From Luscinia megarhynchos (Eukaryota; Chordata; Aves; Passeriformes; Turdidae), in the NCBI GenBank assembly GCA_034336665.1, contig CM067590.1, forward strand, positions 5,616,459 through 5,680,458: DNA of 64,000 bases, in the 5' to 3' direction. Both the position numbers and the translations under genes were made by a program. Within the stretch, counting starts at the first letter, position 1, and each line of letters opens with the position of its first letter. This document shows positions 1 through 15,640 of this stretch, piece after piece. The notes under the pieces were generated by a model. That model was not told the DNA's origin and ran no database searches. It saw nothing but the letters and a program-made list of their open reading frames with translations.

Positions 1-1185
1 ATTTAGAAGGGATGAGGTGAAGGAACCACCTCCACGTCCACACAGTGTCCGAGAAGATCCCCTCAAGGACAGGCTGCCCCACTCGTGCCTCTGTCCTGTG
101 CCATCCTATTAGCCTTCAGCCCCACGACTCACCCAGGCAGGGGCAGGAAGAGGGAACAGGATACTGGCAATGCAAGTAGGCAGTAAAAGTTCCTCTGAAC
201 TAATGGAACTGAAAAGGAGGAAATAATCCTTTGGATTTGTGAGGAAAAGTGGAACCAAAATTAAACAGGCTGATCTTTGAGGTCTTATCCTGGAATATGA
301 TCCTCCTTTAACATGTAAAACATCGCATTGATCTCCATGAACTGGTCTAATTAAATACAGAGATGTGCAGCTCAAAGATGTTCCCGGCCTGGAAAGCAGC
401 TTGGGCTTTGCTACAATTGAAGTCTCTGAGCCTGGGGATGAGAACAATGAAAACACTTCTAGCACTGGACAGAAGGGAAGTTGCTGTCAGAAACACCACG
501 CCAAGTTTTGGCACAAGATCCATAAAATGTGTTTCTGCAAACCCTGAAGTACTCAGCTCAGGGAGCAGAAAGCAAAGCCTGCACTGTCTCGTGGGCTTGC
601 CCCGGGGCCTCACCCCCCACGGCACGGAGCAAGAGCTCTGCCCTGCAGCACAGGGCAGCTGCAGCTCGGGGACCAGCTGTGGCGCTGGCCTCGGCCCCGC
701 GGCCCTGCCGCTCCGGGGCTCCAGCGGCGCCTCTGAGCCCTGTCCCGCTGGGACTCCTGGAGCCCTTCCCACCCTGCACCTCGTGCTCTGCCCTGGCAAA
801 GAAGGGACAGCTTCAGGCATTTTTTCCACCCTGCTCTTGGCTGAGCTCCCCACTCGTCCCCAGCTCAGCACTAGCACCTCTGGTGCTGCTATGGTATCGG
901 CTCCTCCTGTCCCCACTCTCTCTGCTGCCTTTGCTCCTTATTTAATTTTGTCTGCTACAGCTGGTGTGTGCTGGAGTCAAATCTGTCCCAGGCAGGCACA
1001 GCAGCACTCGCTCCCCCCCAGCACCCCACATTAGCCCACCCAACCCAAGTCCTCTCTCCCAGGACGTGACAATCCAAAGGTGATGCAGCCCCTCTATTTG
1101 TATTCTGTGTTCCCAAATACACAATCCATGCAAATGCACACATCCAGGAAAAATAAAAACTCTGGAACTGGTTAATTTCACATTC
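1..1185. other. Non-coding flank, no gene recognised
   Basis: I see no conserved protein, RNA gene or complete repeat here. A short GC-rich patch lies around 640-780. Open frames exist on both strands, but none resembles a known family or has paired splice sites I would defend. The stretch lies beyond the likely 3' end of CD320. Confidence 0.4.
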
Positions 1186-1191
1186 TTTATT
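1186..1191 (-). terminator. Candidate poly(A) signal, possibly for CD320
   Basis: AATAAA read on the minus strand. It is the first canonical hexamer I find downstream of the CD320 stop codon at 3151-3153. If used, the CD320 3' UTR would be about 2 kb long and would include the CR1 fragment at 1625-2135. A variant signal closer to the stop cannot be excluded. Confidence 0.35.
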
Positions 1192-1624
1192 CTCCTGTGT
1201 CAGTCACCACAGCTATCTCCACCTATGCCTATGGAAACAAAAGGTTGGGTGTGCCCTTGCAAATGACCCCTTGGTACTAAAAAGAGCAGGTCTGGAATAA
1301 CTCAGGACTCCACACCACGTGTAGAAGTTTCTCCCATGGGGTATGGCAGCACTCACATGCTATGCAGGAGCTGAAGACTCCTGCTCCAAGGCTGATGATT
1401 GGTGTCTGCTTGGCAAGCCAAGTTCCCACCTTCAAGGCACAGAGGTGAGCAGCCAAGGCAGCAGCTTGGAGCACTTAGTGAACACTTGTGCAGGGTGCAC
1501 ATGGCCAGTGCTGACCCAGAGGCTCTGGGCACTAACCTGCCCCTGCACAGACAGGTCTGAGAGATGCACAGCACTGAGTCCTTTGGCCGGGGCTCCACGT
1601 GCCACACAGTGCCTGACCCAAGAC

Positions 1625-2135
1625 ATGACTTATTTCCAGGGACACCTCCACTAGACCGAGATGCTCAGAGCCCTGTCCAGCTTGGTCCCAGGGATGGGGC
1701 AGTCACAGCTGCTCTGAGCAACCAGTGCCAGGGCCTCACCACAAAATCCTCCTTCATGTCCTACCTAAGCCCTCTGTCAGTTTGTATCTGTTCCCCTTGT
1801 CCTGACAGGCCTTGGTGAAAAGCCCCTCTCCATCTTTCTTACAATCCCCCTTTAGACAGGGACAAGACACAACATCCCCCCAGAGCTGTCTCTTCTCCAG
1901 GGTTTGCCCTAACAAAGGTGCAGGACCTTGCACTTGATCTTGTCAAACTTCATGAGGCTCCTGTGGGTGTGAAGGTCCTTCTGGATGACATCCCCCTCCC
2001 CAGCCTGGTCCCATCCTCAGACTGGCTGGGGGTCCACTTGATCCCACCTACACACCACTGATGAAAACACAGAACAGCACTGGTCCCAGCACAGACCCTC
2101 AAGGGACACCACTCATGTCAGAACAGTTTTAAGCA
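1625..2135 (-). mobile_element. CR1 LINE 3' fragment
   Basis: On the plus strand this reads as the reverse complement of a CR1 tail. Recognisable pieces include the block 'ccactagaccgagatgctcag' shortened here to its core 'ccactagaccgagatgct', then 'ttgtcaaacttcatgagg' and a 'ggtcccagcacagaccc'-like block. It is diverged and 5'-truncated. CR1 is the dominant LINE of birds and reptiles, which supports the avian assignment. Confidence 0.8.
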
Positions 2136-3150
2136 AGACACCATTAAGAGTGTCAACAGGAGCCCCACGCAGCACTCAGCACTGGGGTGGGCAGAACAGG
2201 TCTGCCAAGGGTGGAGATGTTTGTGGAAGGGAGTGTGAGAGGAGATGCCAGCCCAGGGCTGAGGAGGTCTTTGCCCCATGTGGGCTCAGGTGACAGCACA
2301 GCAAAACTGTTGTCACCCCCGTGGTGGCAGTGTCAGTAAAAGTGTCCCATGGGTGGGATGGAGCAGCATCAAACAGCAGTGAGGGCATGGAGTATTTGTC
2401 TGATCTGTGCAGTGAGTGCCTATGGAAATAGGTGAGGAAGCTCCTGCTCCCTGACAAAATCCAGGGAAAAGAATGGGGCAGATGTAAAAAGGCTCTTGGC
2501 TGGAAGTGGAAAGGAGACAGTTGAGCCACACCTGGCATTTCAAGGAGAAAAGCATCTTTGGGTCTGAGGCCACACTGGTGGGCATCAGCAGTAATGACTG
2601 TCATGCAGAACAATGGAGACATTTCTGTCACCTTTGGGAGTGCTGATGTCACAGTGCCAGGGAAGGCCCTGTGCTATTTCTGGAGCCAAAGTAGTCCCAC
2701 AATCTAAGACCCACTTGCAAAGGGAGCATTCTCTTGGTATTCCATGTTACAGTGCAGATTTGAGAGCTGGCTCTGTGGTGAGCAGGAGACAGACAAGGCT
2801 AGTCCCACCTTATCACCTTCAGATAAGGATCCCTGTTACAAAGCCAGAAAAACTCTTGGTTATTGACAATCATTTGGGAAGAAACCTAGTTTCAATTTAT
2901 GCAAAATGGAAGAAAAAAATCCCACACCAGCAGATCAGTATTTCAGCAGGACTTTTCCATGTCCTTGGCAGCAGGGAGGAAAGGGGAGAGTTCTGCTGCT
3001 GCAGGACAGACTGAAACCCCATGCACCTGGTTGGCAAGCATCAGGGAAGCTGGGAAAACTTACCCCCAAAAGGGAAAGCTCTAGAAGCCAGAAACACAGG
3101 GCAAGAAGGGATTCCTCCCTCAGACACATGGGATGCAAAACACTTACCCT
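2136..3150. other. Non-coding, possible CD320 3' UTR or downstream flank
   Basis: There is no recognisable coding exon on either strand. On the minus strand a donor-like GGGTAAGTG follows the CD320 stop almost at once (3141-3150). A spliced 3' UTR is therefore conceivable but unproven. Confidence 0.35.
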
Positions 3151-5042
3151 TCAGGGCAAGGAGCCTTTCTGGCTCCCAGGCATCAGCTGCTCCCTGGATG
3201 CTTTCTCAAGACTGGAGGTGTTAGATCTGCATTTTGCTTTGGACAGACCCCACACAGCAACAGAACCTGCAGCTACCAGGATGATCAGGAGCCCTGGAGA
3301 GGAGAATGCACAAGCAGAAACCCACTCACTGCCCTGATCTTGGGACCAGGTTCTGCTGCTCAACACCATGAGGCAACAACCAGAGGTGAGCAGCATCCCT
3401 CGAGGTCAAGGGACAGACAGAGAGGAGGTGAGCCAGTGCCAGATGGCATGGAATAGCCTTTCCAAGGACACAACACACCCAAGGCAGAGCAATAATTAAG
3501 CTGTGGTGCCAGGCCTCCCTTAGCCCTCCCAGCCCAGCAAAAGCAGCTACTGGTACAGGACTGGAATGGACCCCACAGGATACTCAACTTACAGCCCAAG
3601 GCAGGCAGGTCCAAGACCATGTGCAGCACTTGAGTCTCACATACCTGCAACAATCAAGATCCACGTGTAACCTTTGGCTCCTCGATGGCACAGAGATCTC
3701 AGGCTCAGGTGTAGCTGAAGGCTCTGTGAGGAAAGAGAAACAAATCCATGAAGCTTCCAACTCACCTTATGGTCAGTACTCAAAGCAGTCTTTCTTTAAT
3801 CCACATCTGACTGAGTTCCCAGCTCAAGAGCACCAAGAGGCCTTTTTCAATTTAAACAAAACCTTATCTGCCGCTACTGTGATTAACCCACACTGGAGGA
3901 AAAAAGTCCTGCTAGAAATGCCTAACAGGGAAAGGTGGGAAACTTCCCAGCTGGAGCTGGAACTGCAGCATCCCAGCCTGTCCTCGTGGCACTGGGATGC
4001 CAAAGGTACAATCAAAGCACAGCCCTTCGCCTCACCTGCCAATTGAACAGGTGCAGGCATCAAACCCAGTGCCTCAGACCTGCAGTAATCCCCCTCGGAA
4101 AGCCCCGGGTGAGGGAAGCCAGAAGCGCCCTCCCAGGCACCCCAGCCAGCCCAAGGGGCTGACAAAGGATGCTCCAGAGCCGAGCAGCCCTGGTACCGAC
4201 AGTACTGGGGTGCAGACACAAGCCCAGACGCTGTCTGCAGCTCCTGACCAGCCCTGCCGGCCAGAACTTCCTCCTCATCCTCCTCCCTTCAGCCCCCCGC
4301 TCCCCAGAGATCGGAGCAGCTCGGGAGGTGGAGAGATTCCAGCGTCTCCTCGAAGCAGCTGCTGGGAGTTGCACGTTCTGGAAGAATGAAGGAAGTCCCT
4401 CAAGAGCCCTTCCTGAGGGAGCCCGGGGGGGTCACTGCCGGTCCCACCAGAAGAGCGGCACCAAAGGTGCGGGTCCCAGCCGCAGTGGCCCGCGGTGACC
4501 GCAGCTGGCCCGGATCGGCCGGAGACGGCGGGGAACAAAGGCTTCGGTCCGGCCCGCCCCCGCGGCCCCGTACCTGCGCTGCCGGCCAGCGGCACCGCCG
4601 AGCTCCTCGGCGGGGTCACGGCGGGGCCGCCGGCACTCGGCTCCGCGGCGGCCGCCGTGCCGCAGCCCCGCTCGTCCCCGTCGTCCTCGCAGTCGGGGTG
4701 GCCGTCGCAGCGCCAGTCCTGAGGGAAGCAGCGGGCGCCGGGCGCGCACTGGAACTGGTCCGGGCGGCAGGCGGACGGGGCGGCTGCGGGACGGGCGCGT
4801 GAGGGGAGCCCGGGGGGCCCAGCGAGACCCCCCCCCCCCGCGCCCCTCAGCGCACGGACCCTGCGCGCGGGGCGCACGAGCGCTCCAGCCAATGAGAGCG
4901 AAGGGCGTGCGCGGGGAACCAATGGGCGCCGCCCGCCCGGCCGCTCCCCCAGCTCACCGTGGCCCGGCGGGAGCAGCAGCACCGGCAGCGGCAGCAGCAG
5001 CAGCAGCGGGAGCCCCAGCGGCAGCAGCCGCGGCTCGGCCAT
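3151..5042 (-). CDS. CD320: CD320, transcobalamin receptor (frame unresolved)
   Basis: CD320 binds transcobalamin-bound vitamin B12 at the cell surface and internalises it. Predicted exons on the minus strand are 4958-5042 (signal peptide MAEPRLLPLGLPLLLLLP), 4574-4783 (one LDLa module with six Cys and the calcium-binding acidic cluster CDGHPDCEDDGDERGC), 4036-4079, 3645-3723 and 3151-3293. The last two join into one transmembrane helix (GYTWILIVAG, then GLLIILVAAGSVAVWGL). The tail ends in QKGSLP, close to the human C-terminus. All introns are GT-AG. The five exons sum to 561 nt, but the expected phase puts a TGA at 4060-4062 in the 44-nt exon. Mammalian CD320 has two LDLa modules; only the second is found here. 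Identity is firm from domains and synteny. The exact transcript is not: an exon may be missed, or the sequence may carry small indels. Confidence 0.82.
4889..4923. promoter_or_regulatory. Paired CCAAT boxes inside CD320 intron 1
   Basis: Two plus-strand CCAAT pentamers start at 4889 and 4919, 30 bp apart. This is the same-face spacing often seen for paired NF-Y sites. They lie in a CpG island, within the 174-bp first intron of CD320, about 35 bp from its donor. NF-Y boxes normally lie upstream of start sites, so they may serve an alternative CD320 start or an antisense transcript. Confidence 0.4.
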
Positions 5043-5400
5043 GCCGCGGGCCCGCACCGGAGGGACTCGCGGGGCCGCCGCGCTGCTACGAGCGCGCAGG
5101 AAAAGCGCGTGCGCTCAAGCCCGACCTCCACCGACGGGCTGTCCGCGGGGGCGGAGCGCGCGCCCTTGAGGAGGCCCCGCCCACCCCGCGCGCTCCGGGG
5201 CGGCGTCACGTGAGCGGGGAGGGCGCGCCCAGCCCCGGAGCCGGGCCCGCGCTCCGGCCCGGACAGCGCCAGGGCCCGCCGCGCGCTCCGCGGGCCCCGC
5301 ACACCCAGCGGCACCGGGCGGGCGGCGCTGACAGCGGCACCGGCGAGCTGGGGGCGCGCCCCAGGCTGCTGAACGTTTACCGCACAACCTGGGCCCGGGG
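5043..5400 (-). promoter_or_regulatory. CD320 CpG-island promoter region
   Basis: This very GC- and CpG-rich sequence lies directly upstream of the CD320 start codon and joins the CpG island covering exons 1 and 2. I see no clear TATA box. The call rests on position and base composition only. Confidence 0.5.
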
Positions 5401-5721
5401 GAGCCCCGTGAGTGAGGCTGAGCTTTACTCAGCTCTGCTCTTCTGCTTTACTCAGCTCTGCTCTTCGTTGACTGACTACAGCTTACAAATGCTCCTGGAC
5501 TGTGTCACTATTCAAACCAACCAAATACACTGGTATTAACAGCAGTAACTTGGGTGAATCAAACAAAATAGAAAAAATAGGGGGTAATCATAGCTTTATA
5601 TACAGTTATTAATCAGACATCAGATCCCTCCAGCGGTGTGCAGCCACGTGCAGCACAGACTCCTCATCAGGGCTGCTATGGAACCACCTGTGCCCATCCA
5701 CAGCCTCAGTTCACTCCCTGC

Positions 5722-6974
5722 TCACAAGTAGGGCTCATCCTTGGAAATTTGCCACTTCCTAGGTGGTGGTCCTGGCGTCACTGGTTTCTTCCCCGTTGTT
5801 GTCACTGAAGTGCCTGAACTGGGGTAGAGAAAAGAGGAGAGAGAAGAGGTTTTAGCAACGCTCTGGAAATGACACTTGAATTTAACCAGAAGTCCAGGCT
5901 GCAAAGTAGTGCTGGAGGTGTTTGCTAATCAGAGCCACAGAATGGTTTGGATTGGGTGGGACATTAAAGCCCACCTCATTCTAGCCCCAGGAACACCTTC
6001 CACCATCCCAGGTGGCTCCAAGCCCTCCCCAACCTCGAACATTTCCACGGATGGGACAGCCACAGCTTTTCTGGGAAGTGTTATAAATGACAGTGGAAGT
6101 GTTATAAATGGCAGTGGAAGCCATTCCCCATTGTCCTGTCCCAAGTCCCTCTCCTGGAGACCCTTCATGCCCTGGAAGGGGCTCTCAGCTCTCCCTGGAT
6201 CCGTCTCTTCTTCAGGTGAACACCCCCAGCTCTCCCAGCCTGACTCCAGAGCAGAGGGGCTCCAGCCCTTGGAGCATCTCCTGGATTCCTTTGGACTCGT
6301 TGCAACAGGTCCTTTCTTGGAGGCCCCAGAGCTGACACAGATGCTCCAGGTGAGGTCTCATCAAAGCAGAGTAACTTCGTCCCGCCCCACTTATTTTCAA
6401 GGAGATATAGACCCAATTAAACAGCTGCACATTCTTCTGCCACCCGGAGCGCCTCCCCGCTGCCGCTGGACGCGTTCTGTGCTCCCCTACAAACACGCGC
6501 CGCCCGTGTCAGGTCAGACGCACCTGGCGGCCGGTGTCCCCGCGGGCAGGGTTCTCTGCGCCGCCGCCACCACCACGGGCGGCGCGGACTCCCGGCGCCC
6601 GTCCCGGCCGCAGTAATAGTTATCGGCCAGCTTGTGGCTGGGGCCCACCGGGAGCCGCGGCGGCGGCTGGCTCCTAGGCAGAGAACACCCGAGCGTCAGC
6701 GGCGGGGCCGAGCTGGGGGCGGCTCAGCGCCCGCCCGGCCCGGCCCCAGCACCTCTTAGAGATCTCCTCGTAGCGCAGCTGCAGCTTCGCCTGGAGATCC
6801 CGCTGCAAGGCAAGGCCACAGCGGCTCAGGCGGGGCTGCCGCCCTGCGCCGGGGGCTCCGCGGAGCCGGGGGCGCAGCGCGGCTTCCCGCGGGGCAGGAG
6901 AGCCCCGAGCGCGGCGCGCTTACCCCCGCCAGGAAGTTGCGGAGCCGCTGGATCAGACGAGTTGCCGTCGCCAT
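5722..6974 (-). CDS. NDUFA7: NDUFA7, complex I accessory subunit B14.5a
   Basis: NDUFA7 is a small accessory subunit of mitochondrial NADH:ubiquinone oxidoreductase. Four coding exons on the minus strand join in frame: 6924-6974 ([17 protein letters not shown]), 6753-6802 ([16 protein letters not shown]), 6524-6673 (contains [19 protein letters not shown]) and 5722-5818 (ends in [11 protein letters not shown]). Total is 348 nt, or 115 residues plus stop; human NDUFA7 has 113. All introns are GT-AG and phases match. Intron 3 holds a CR1 fragment. The start codon overlaps a YY1-like CCATCTTGGC, and the gene shares a promoter with RPS28. Neither frame damage nor missing exon was seen. Confidence 0.97.
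5930..6385 (-). mobile_element. CR1 LINE fragment in NDUFA7 intron 3
   Basis: The plus strand shows the reverse-complement CR1 tail: 'cagaatggtttggattgggt' at the start, then the blocks 'ccaccatcccaggtggctcc' and 'gcagaggggctccagccctt'. A 21-bp tandem duplication (aagtgttataaatg[a/g]cagtgg) interrupts it near 6078-6119. It lies wholly in the intron between NDUFA7 exons 3 and 4. Confidence 0.85.
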
Positions 6975-7106
6975 CTTGGCCGCGGTGAAGGGCAGGGGCG
7001 CAGGGGGCGCCGGGAGCGCGCGCGCGGAGCGCTGGGTCTCGCGAGACTTGGAGCTTTATAAGGCGGCGGGAGGCGCCGCGCCGCCTTTCCGCGCCCCGGA
7101 GCCGCC
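6971..7106. promoter_or_regulatory. Bidirectional NDUFA7/RPS28 promoter
   Basis: The two start codons diverge with 132 bp between them. The interval is a CpG island. CCATCTTGGC (YY1-type) at 6971-6980 covers the NDUFA7 ATG. The palindrome TCTCGCGAGA lies at 7037-7046; it is known from divergent housekeeping promoters. TATAAG at 7057-7062 is 27 bp upstream of a pyrimidine tract CCTTTCC at 7084-7090, which fits a 5'-TOP start for RPS28. That predicts an RPS28 5' UTR of about 23 nt. Confidence 0.75.
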
Positions 7107-7457
<351 letters not shown>

Positions 7458-7551
7458 GGGCACCGGGGCCGCCCCTCGGCCGTCGGGGGATGGAGCCCGG
7501 CGCAGCTCGCTCGGCCGCGGGTGCGGAGGAGCGTGGCGGCCGTGGCGCTGC

Positions 7552-7557
7552 AATAAA
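7552..7557 (+). terminator. RPS28 poly(A) signal
   Basis: AATAAA lies 95 nt after the RPS28 stop codon and is followed by a T- and G-rich stretch. This gives the short 3' UTR expected of a ribosomal protein mRNA. Confidence 0.85.
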
Positions 7558-7579
7558 GGGTTTTTCCAGTAGCTCCTTG

Positions 7580-9115
7580 CCCGGGTGTCACTCACCTCTG
7601 GTTTGTCTCACACCTCAGCACCTGCCGCTTTCCTCGGGCTCAGTAGCAACATGCTCTGCTTGTTGCAGGGCACGGTGTCCTCGTTATAATATCGTTGTGT
7701 TACTGCATCTTTAGTGACCTGTCGCAACAAAAATAATTCTGTTTTGAATACAGTAGCCTCAATCCTGACCTTCCTGGTAAGCGATTTTCTGTATGTGAAG
7801 TGGAAACTTACTGGACCTCGGTGGAATTAAATCACAAGTTGAAAGTCAAGCTTGGTACCAGCTTACAAAGCAACAGGCTGCTGCTTCTCTCTGTCCTTAG
7901 TAAACTGCTCTGTGAATGCTGCCATAAATATACCTACTTCTGGCAGTCAGCCACAGAGAGCAAGTGCTTGTCACTCCTTTTTGATTTATTGACTCCTCCA
8001 TCTCGCTTTCTTTGGCTTTCCCTTCCACCACAAAGTCAGTTAGCAAGATGGGTTGTTTCAGGATATTACATAAATTAAAAGTAGGGCTGAAAAGTTTAGA
8101 ATGAGCCTTAAAACTGTGCTGTGGTTCGAGAGTAGGTTTTTAAGGACTGGTGTTCTTTACCTACTTGTGGAGTGGTCCATGTTTGTGGTGTGTTTGGGGA
8201 GTTGGAGCTGCAGCCTCTCATGTGTGGTCTCTGATGGGTGTGGTTTTTGTCTAGTGTCCTGAGCTTGACTGAGGCACTTGGGTGGTGGGTGTGACTGAGG
8301 ATTTGGGTGTCCTAAAGCTAAGCAGAGTGCTGCTGGAACAGTTGTGCAAAATGTTCAACTGGAGCAGGCACTGCTGCAGGGCTGATGTCAGTGTTGGATT
8401 TGTCCTTTTTGCCAGTTTTAGTTATGCCCTGGGCAGCTCATGGGCGACATGAGCTGAGGAGTTTGTGCCATGGAGAAAGCCCTTCGTGTCCATGCTGTTG
8501 CTTGGTGTAATCTGATTCTTTGGGCGTTTCTGTTTCAGAGGATTAGCACAAGGCTGTGCTCCCTGGCTCGTGTGATGCAGCAGAGGTCAGAACTGGTCGT
8601 GTGTGCCAGAAGTCCTCTGAGTTCAGTTCTGTGGCTGCTGTTTACTCCTTCACAGCTTCATCAGTGACCCAGGAATACTTGCTCTGGCCCCTGCCAGCCC
8701 TGGGTGCTCAGTGAGTGGGGGAGTGGCTTAGAGAGCTTTATCCTTTCTGGAAGATCCCTGTGGTGTCAGCCTGGTCCTGGCCACCTGAGGAGGGAGGCAG
8801 TTTGCATCCTCACACTTGGTTTGGTGATTGCCCTTTAATGGTGCAGTGTAATACCAGCACCACAGAGAACCAGGGGCAGTGCAGGCCTCAGCTGGTCCTG
8901 CAGAATGAAATGGGCAAAGACCCTGCTGCAGCTGCCTAGGACACTTCAGCAGGAAGAAAACCAGACTGAATGATGTAGCCAGGCATAAACTTGCACTGCG
9001 TGACTTGGAATGTGGGGTCACCTGCTCAGGTCAGGGGCTGTGCCAGGCTGTGCTCTGCTGCAGCTCTTGTAAGCCAGACATGAAGGCAGGAGACTGCAGA
9101 TGTCACTGTAATATT
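7580..9115. other. Intergenic sequence between convergent RPS28 and KANK3
   Basis: AT-richer sequence between two convergent 3' ends. It contains no conserved coding exon and no repeat I could identify. Open frames are short and lack family resemblance. Confidence 0.6.
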
Positions 9116-9132
9116 TCAAAATAACTTTAAAT

Positions 9133-9138
9133 TTTATT
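9133..9138 (-). terminator. Likely KANK3 poly(A) signal
   Basis: AATAAA on the minus strand, inside an AT-rich block, about 1.2 kb downstream of the KANK3 stop codon. No closer canonical hexamer was noticed in the intervening sequence. Confidence 0.6.
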
Positions 9139-10314
9139 TATATCTTAAAAATAAACATCAGTATTAAAATACCAGTAAACAGAATAGTGAATGAGGGAGT
9201 GGCAGTGAGCGCTGTATATTAACTCCAGTGCAAAGCTGAGAGCAAGTTTCTTGGGAGGGTTGTGGGGGTTCCCCAGCTCAGAGCAGGTCAGGCAGGGGCA
9301 GAAGTGAGGATGGGCCAAGGAGTAGGAATGGGGGGCACAACACATTACCTTTGTGAAGGTTCAGAGCAGAGCTACCTTCCATGCAAAACCCTTTATCCTT
9401 CTGGTCCTTCCCCTGTTCCCACCCCGCACGGTGCTCACACACTTGCACAGACACGTTCTCTGACATACACGTTCCCTTTTGCAGGCTCCACCTGTGTCTC
9501 TGAGCTCTTCTGGCCCATGTGCTTTTCCTGGTGCTGTCCTCAGCTGCTCCCTTTTGGGATGGGAAGTGGGCAAGAGGGATCGGCTGTGCACTCTAGCTGT
9601 CTGCACAGTCTGGGACTGGCTCATTGGGGAAATGTTCAGGAGGTGATTGGTCTCTCTTCTTGGGAGAAGGACCTGCTCCCCTTGTGGGTTATCAGGCAGG
9701 CTTAGTCCCAAATGCATCCTTGGCTCTCAGCCCCTTTTTTCACTTGGCTGCAACCCCAAGAGGATTCACTCTCATTGAGCAAATCAAATCCCAAGTGATT
9801 TCATGTTGAACTACATCCTTTGGCCAAGCAATACAATTTTTTTGCTTTGTATGCATGTGCTAGAAAAAAGAATCAGATTTCAGCCAGGAAAGGAAATGCC
9901 AGGAAAGAAGGGCAAGTATTTGAGTCTGGAAGTGCTCCCGGCCCCTGTCCAAGGCAGCATTCCCTCTCCCATTGCTGTATGGGATGTGGCTGCAGAGTGT
10001 CCCTTGCCCTGCTGGCTCCGTGTCACTGGCACTGCTGCCTTCCCAGAGCTGCCAGAGAGCACCAGCAGGTGCTGTTTGTGCCGGGCTGGTTCTCTGCTGT
10101 TCTCCTTGCTGAGGGCTCGGAGGTGGCGCAGCTCTGGTGCTTGTGGCAGGGAGCAGAGGGGATGGGGTCCCACCACAGGGTCTCTTGGCTCCAGCGAGGT
10201 GAGGTGGCTGCGTGTGGGCTGCATCCAGTGGAGATGGGCGAGGGAGGCCCAGGGATGGTGCTTGTGACAGGACTAAAGCTGCAGAGAGCGGGGTGGCAGC
10301 TGAGGGGATGTGAA

Positions 10315-15603
<5,289 letters not shown>

Positions 15604-15640
15604 CTTCCAGGAATGCTGCTGACCAGAGGACCATCAACCT

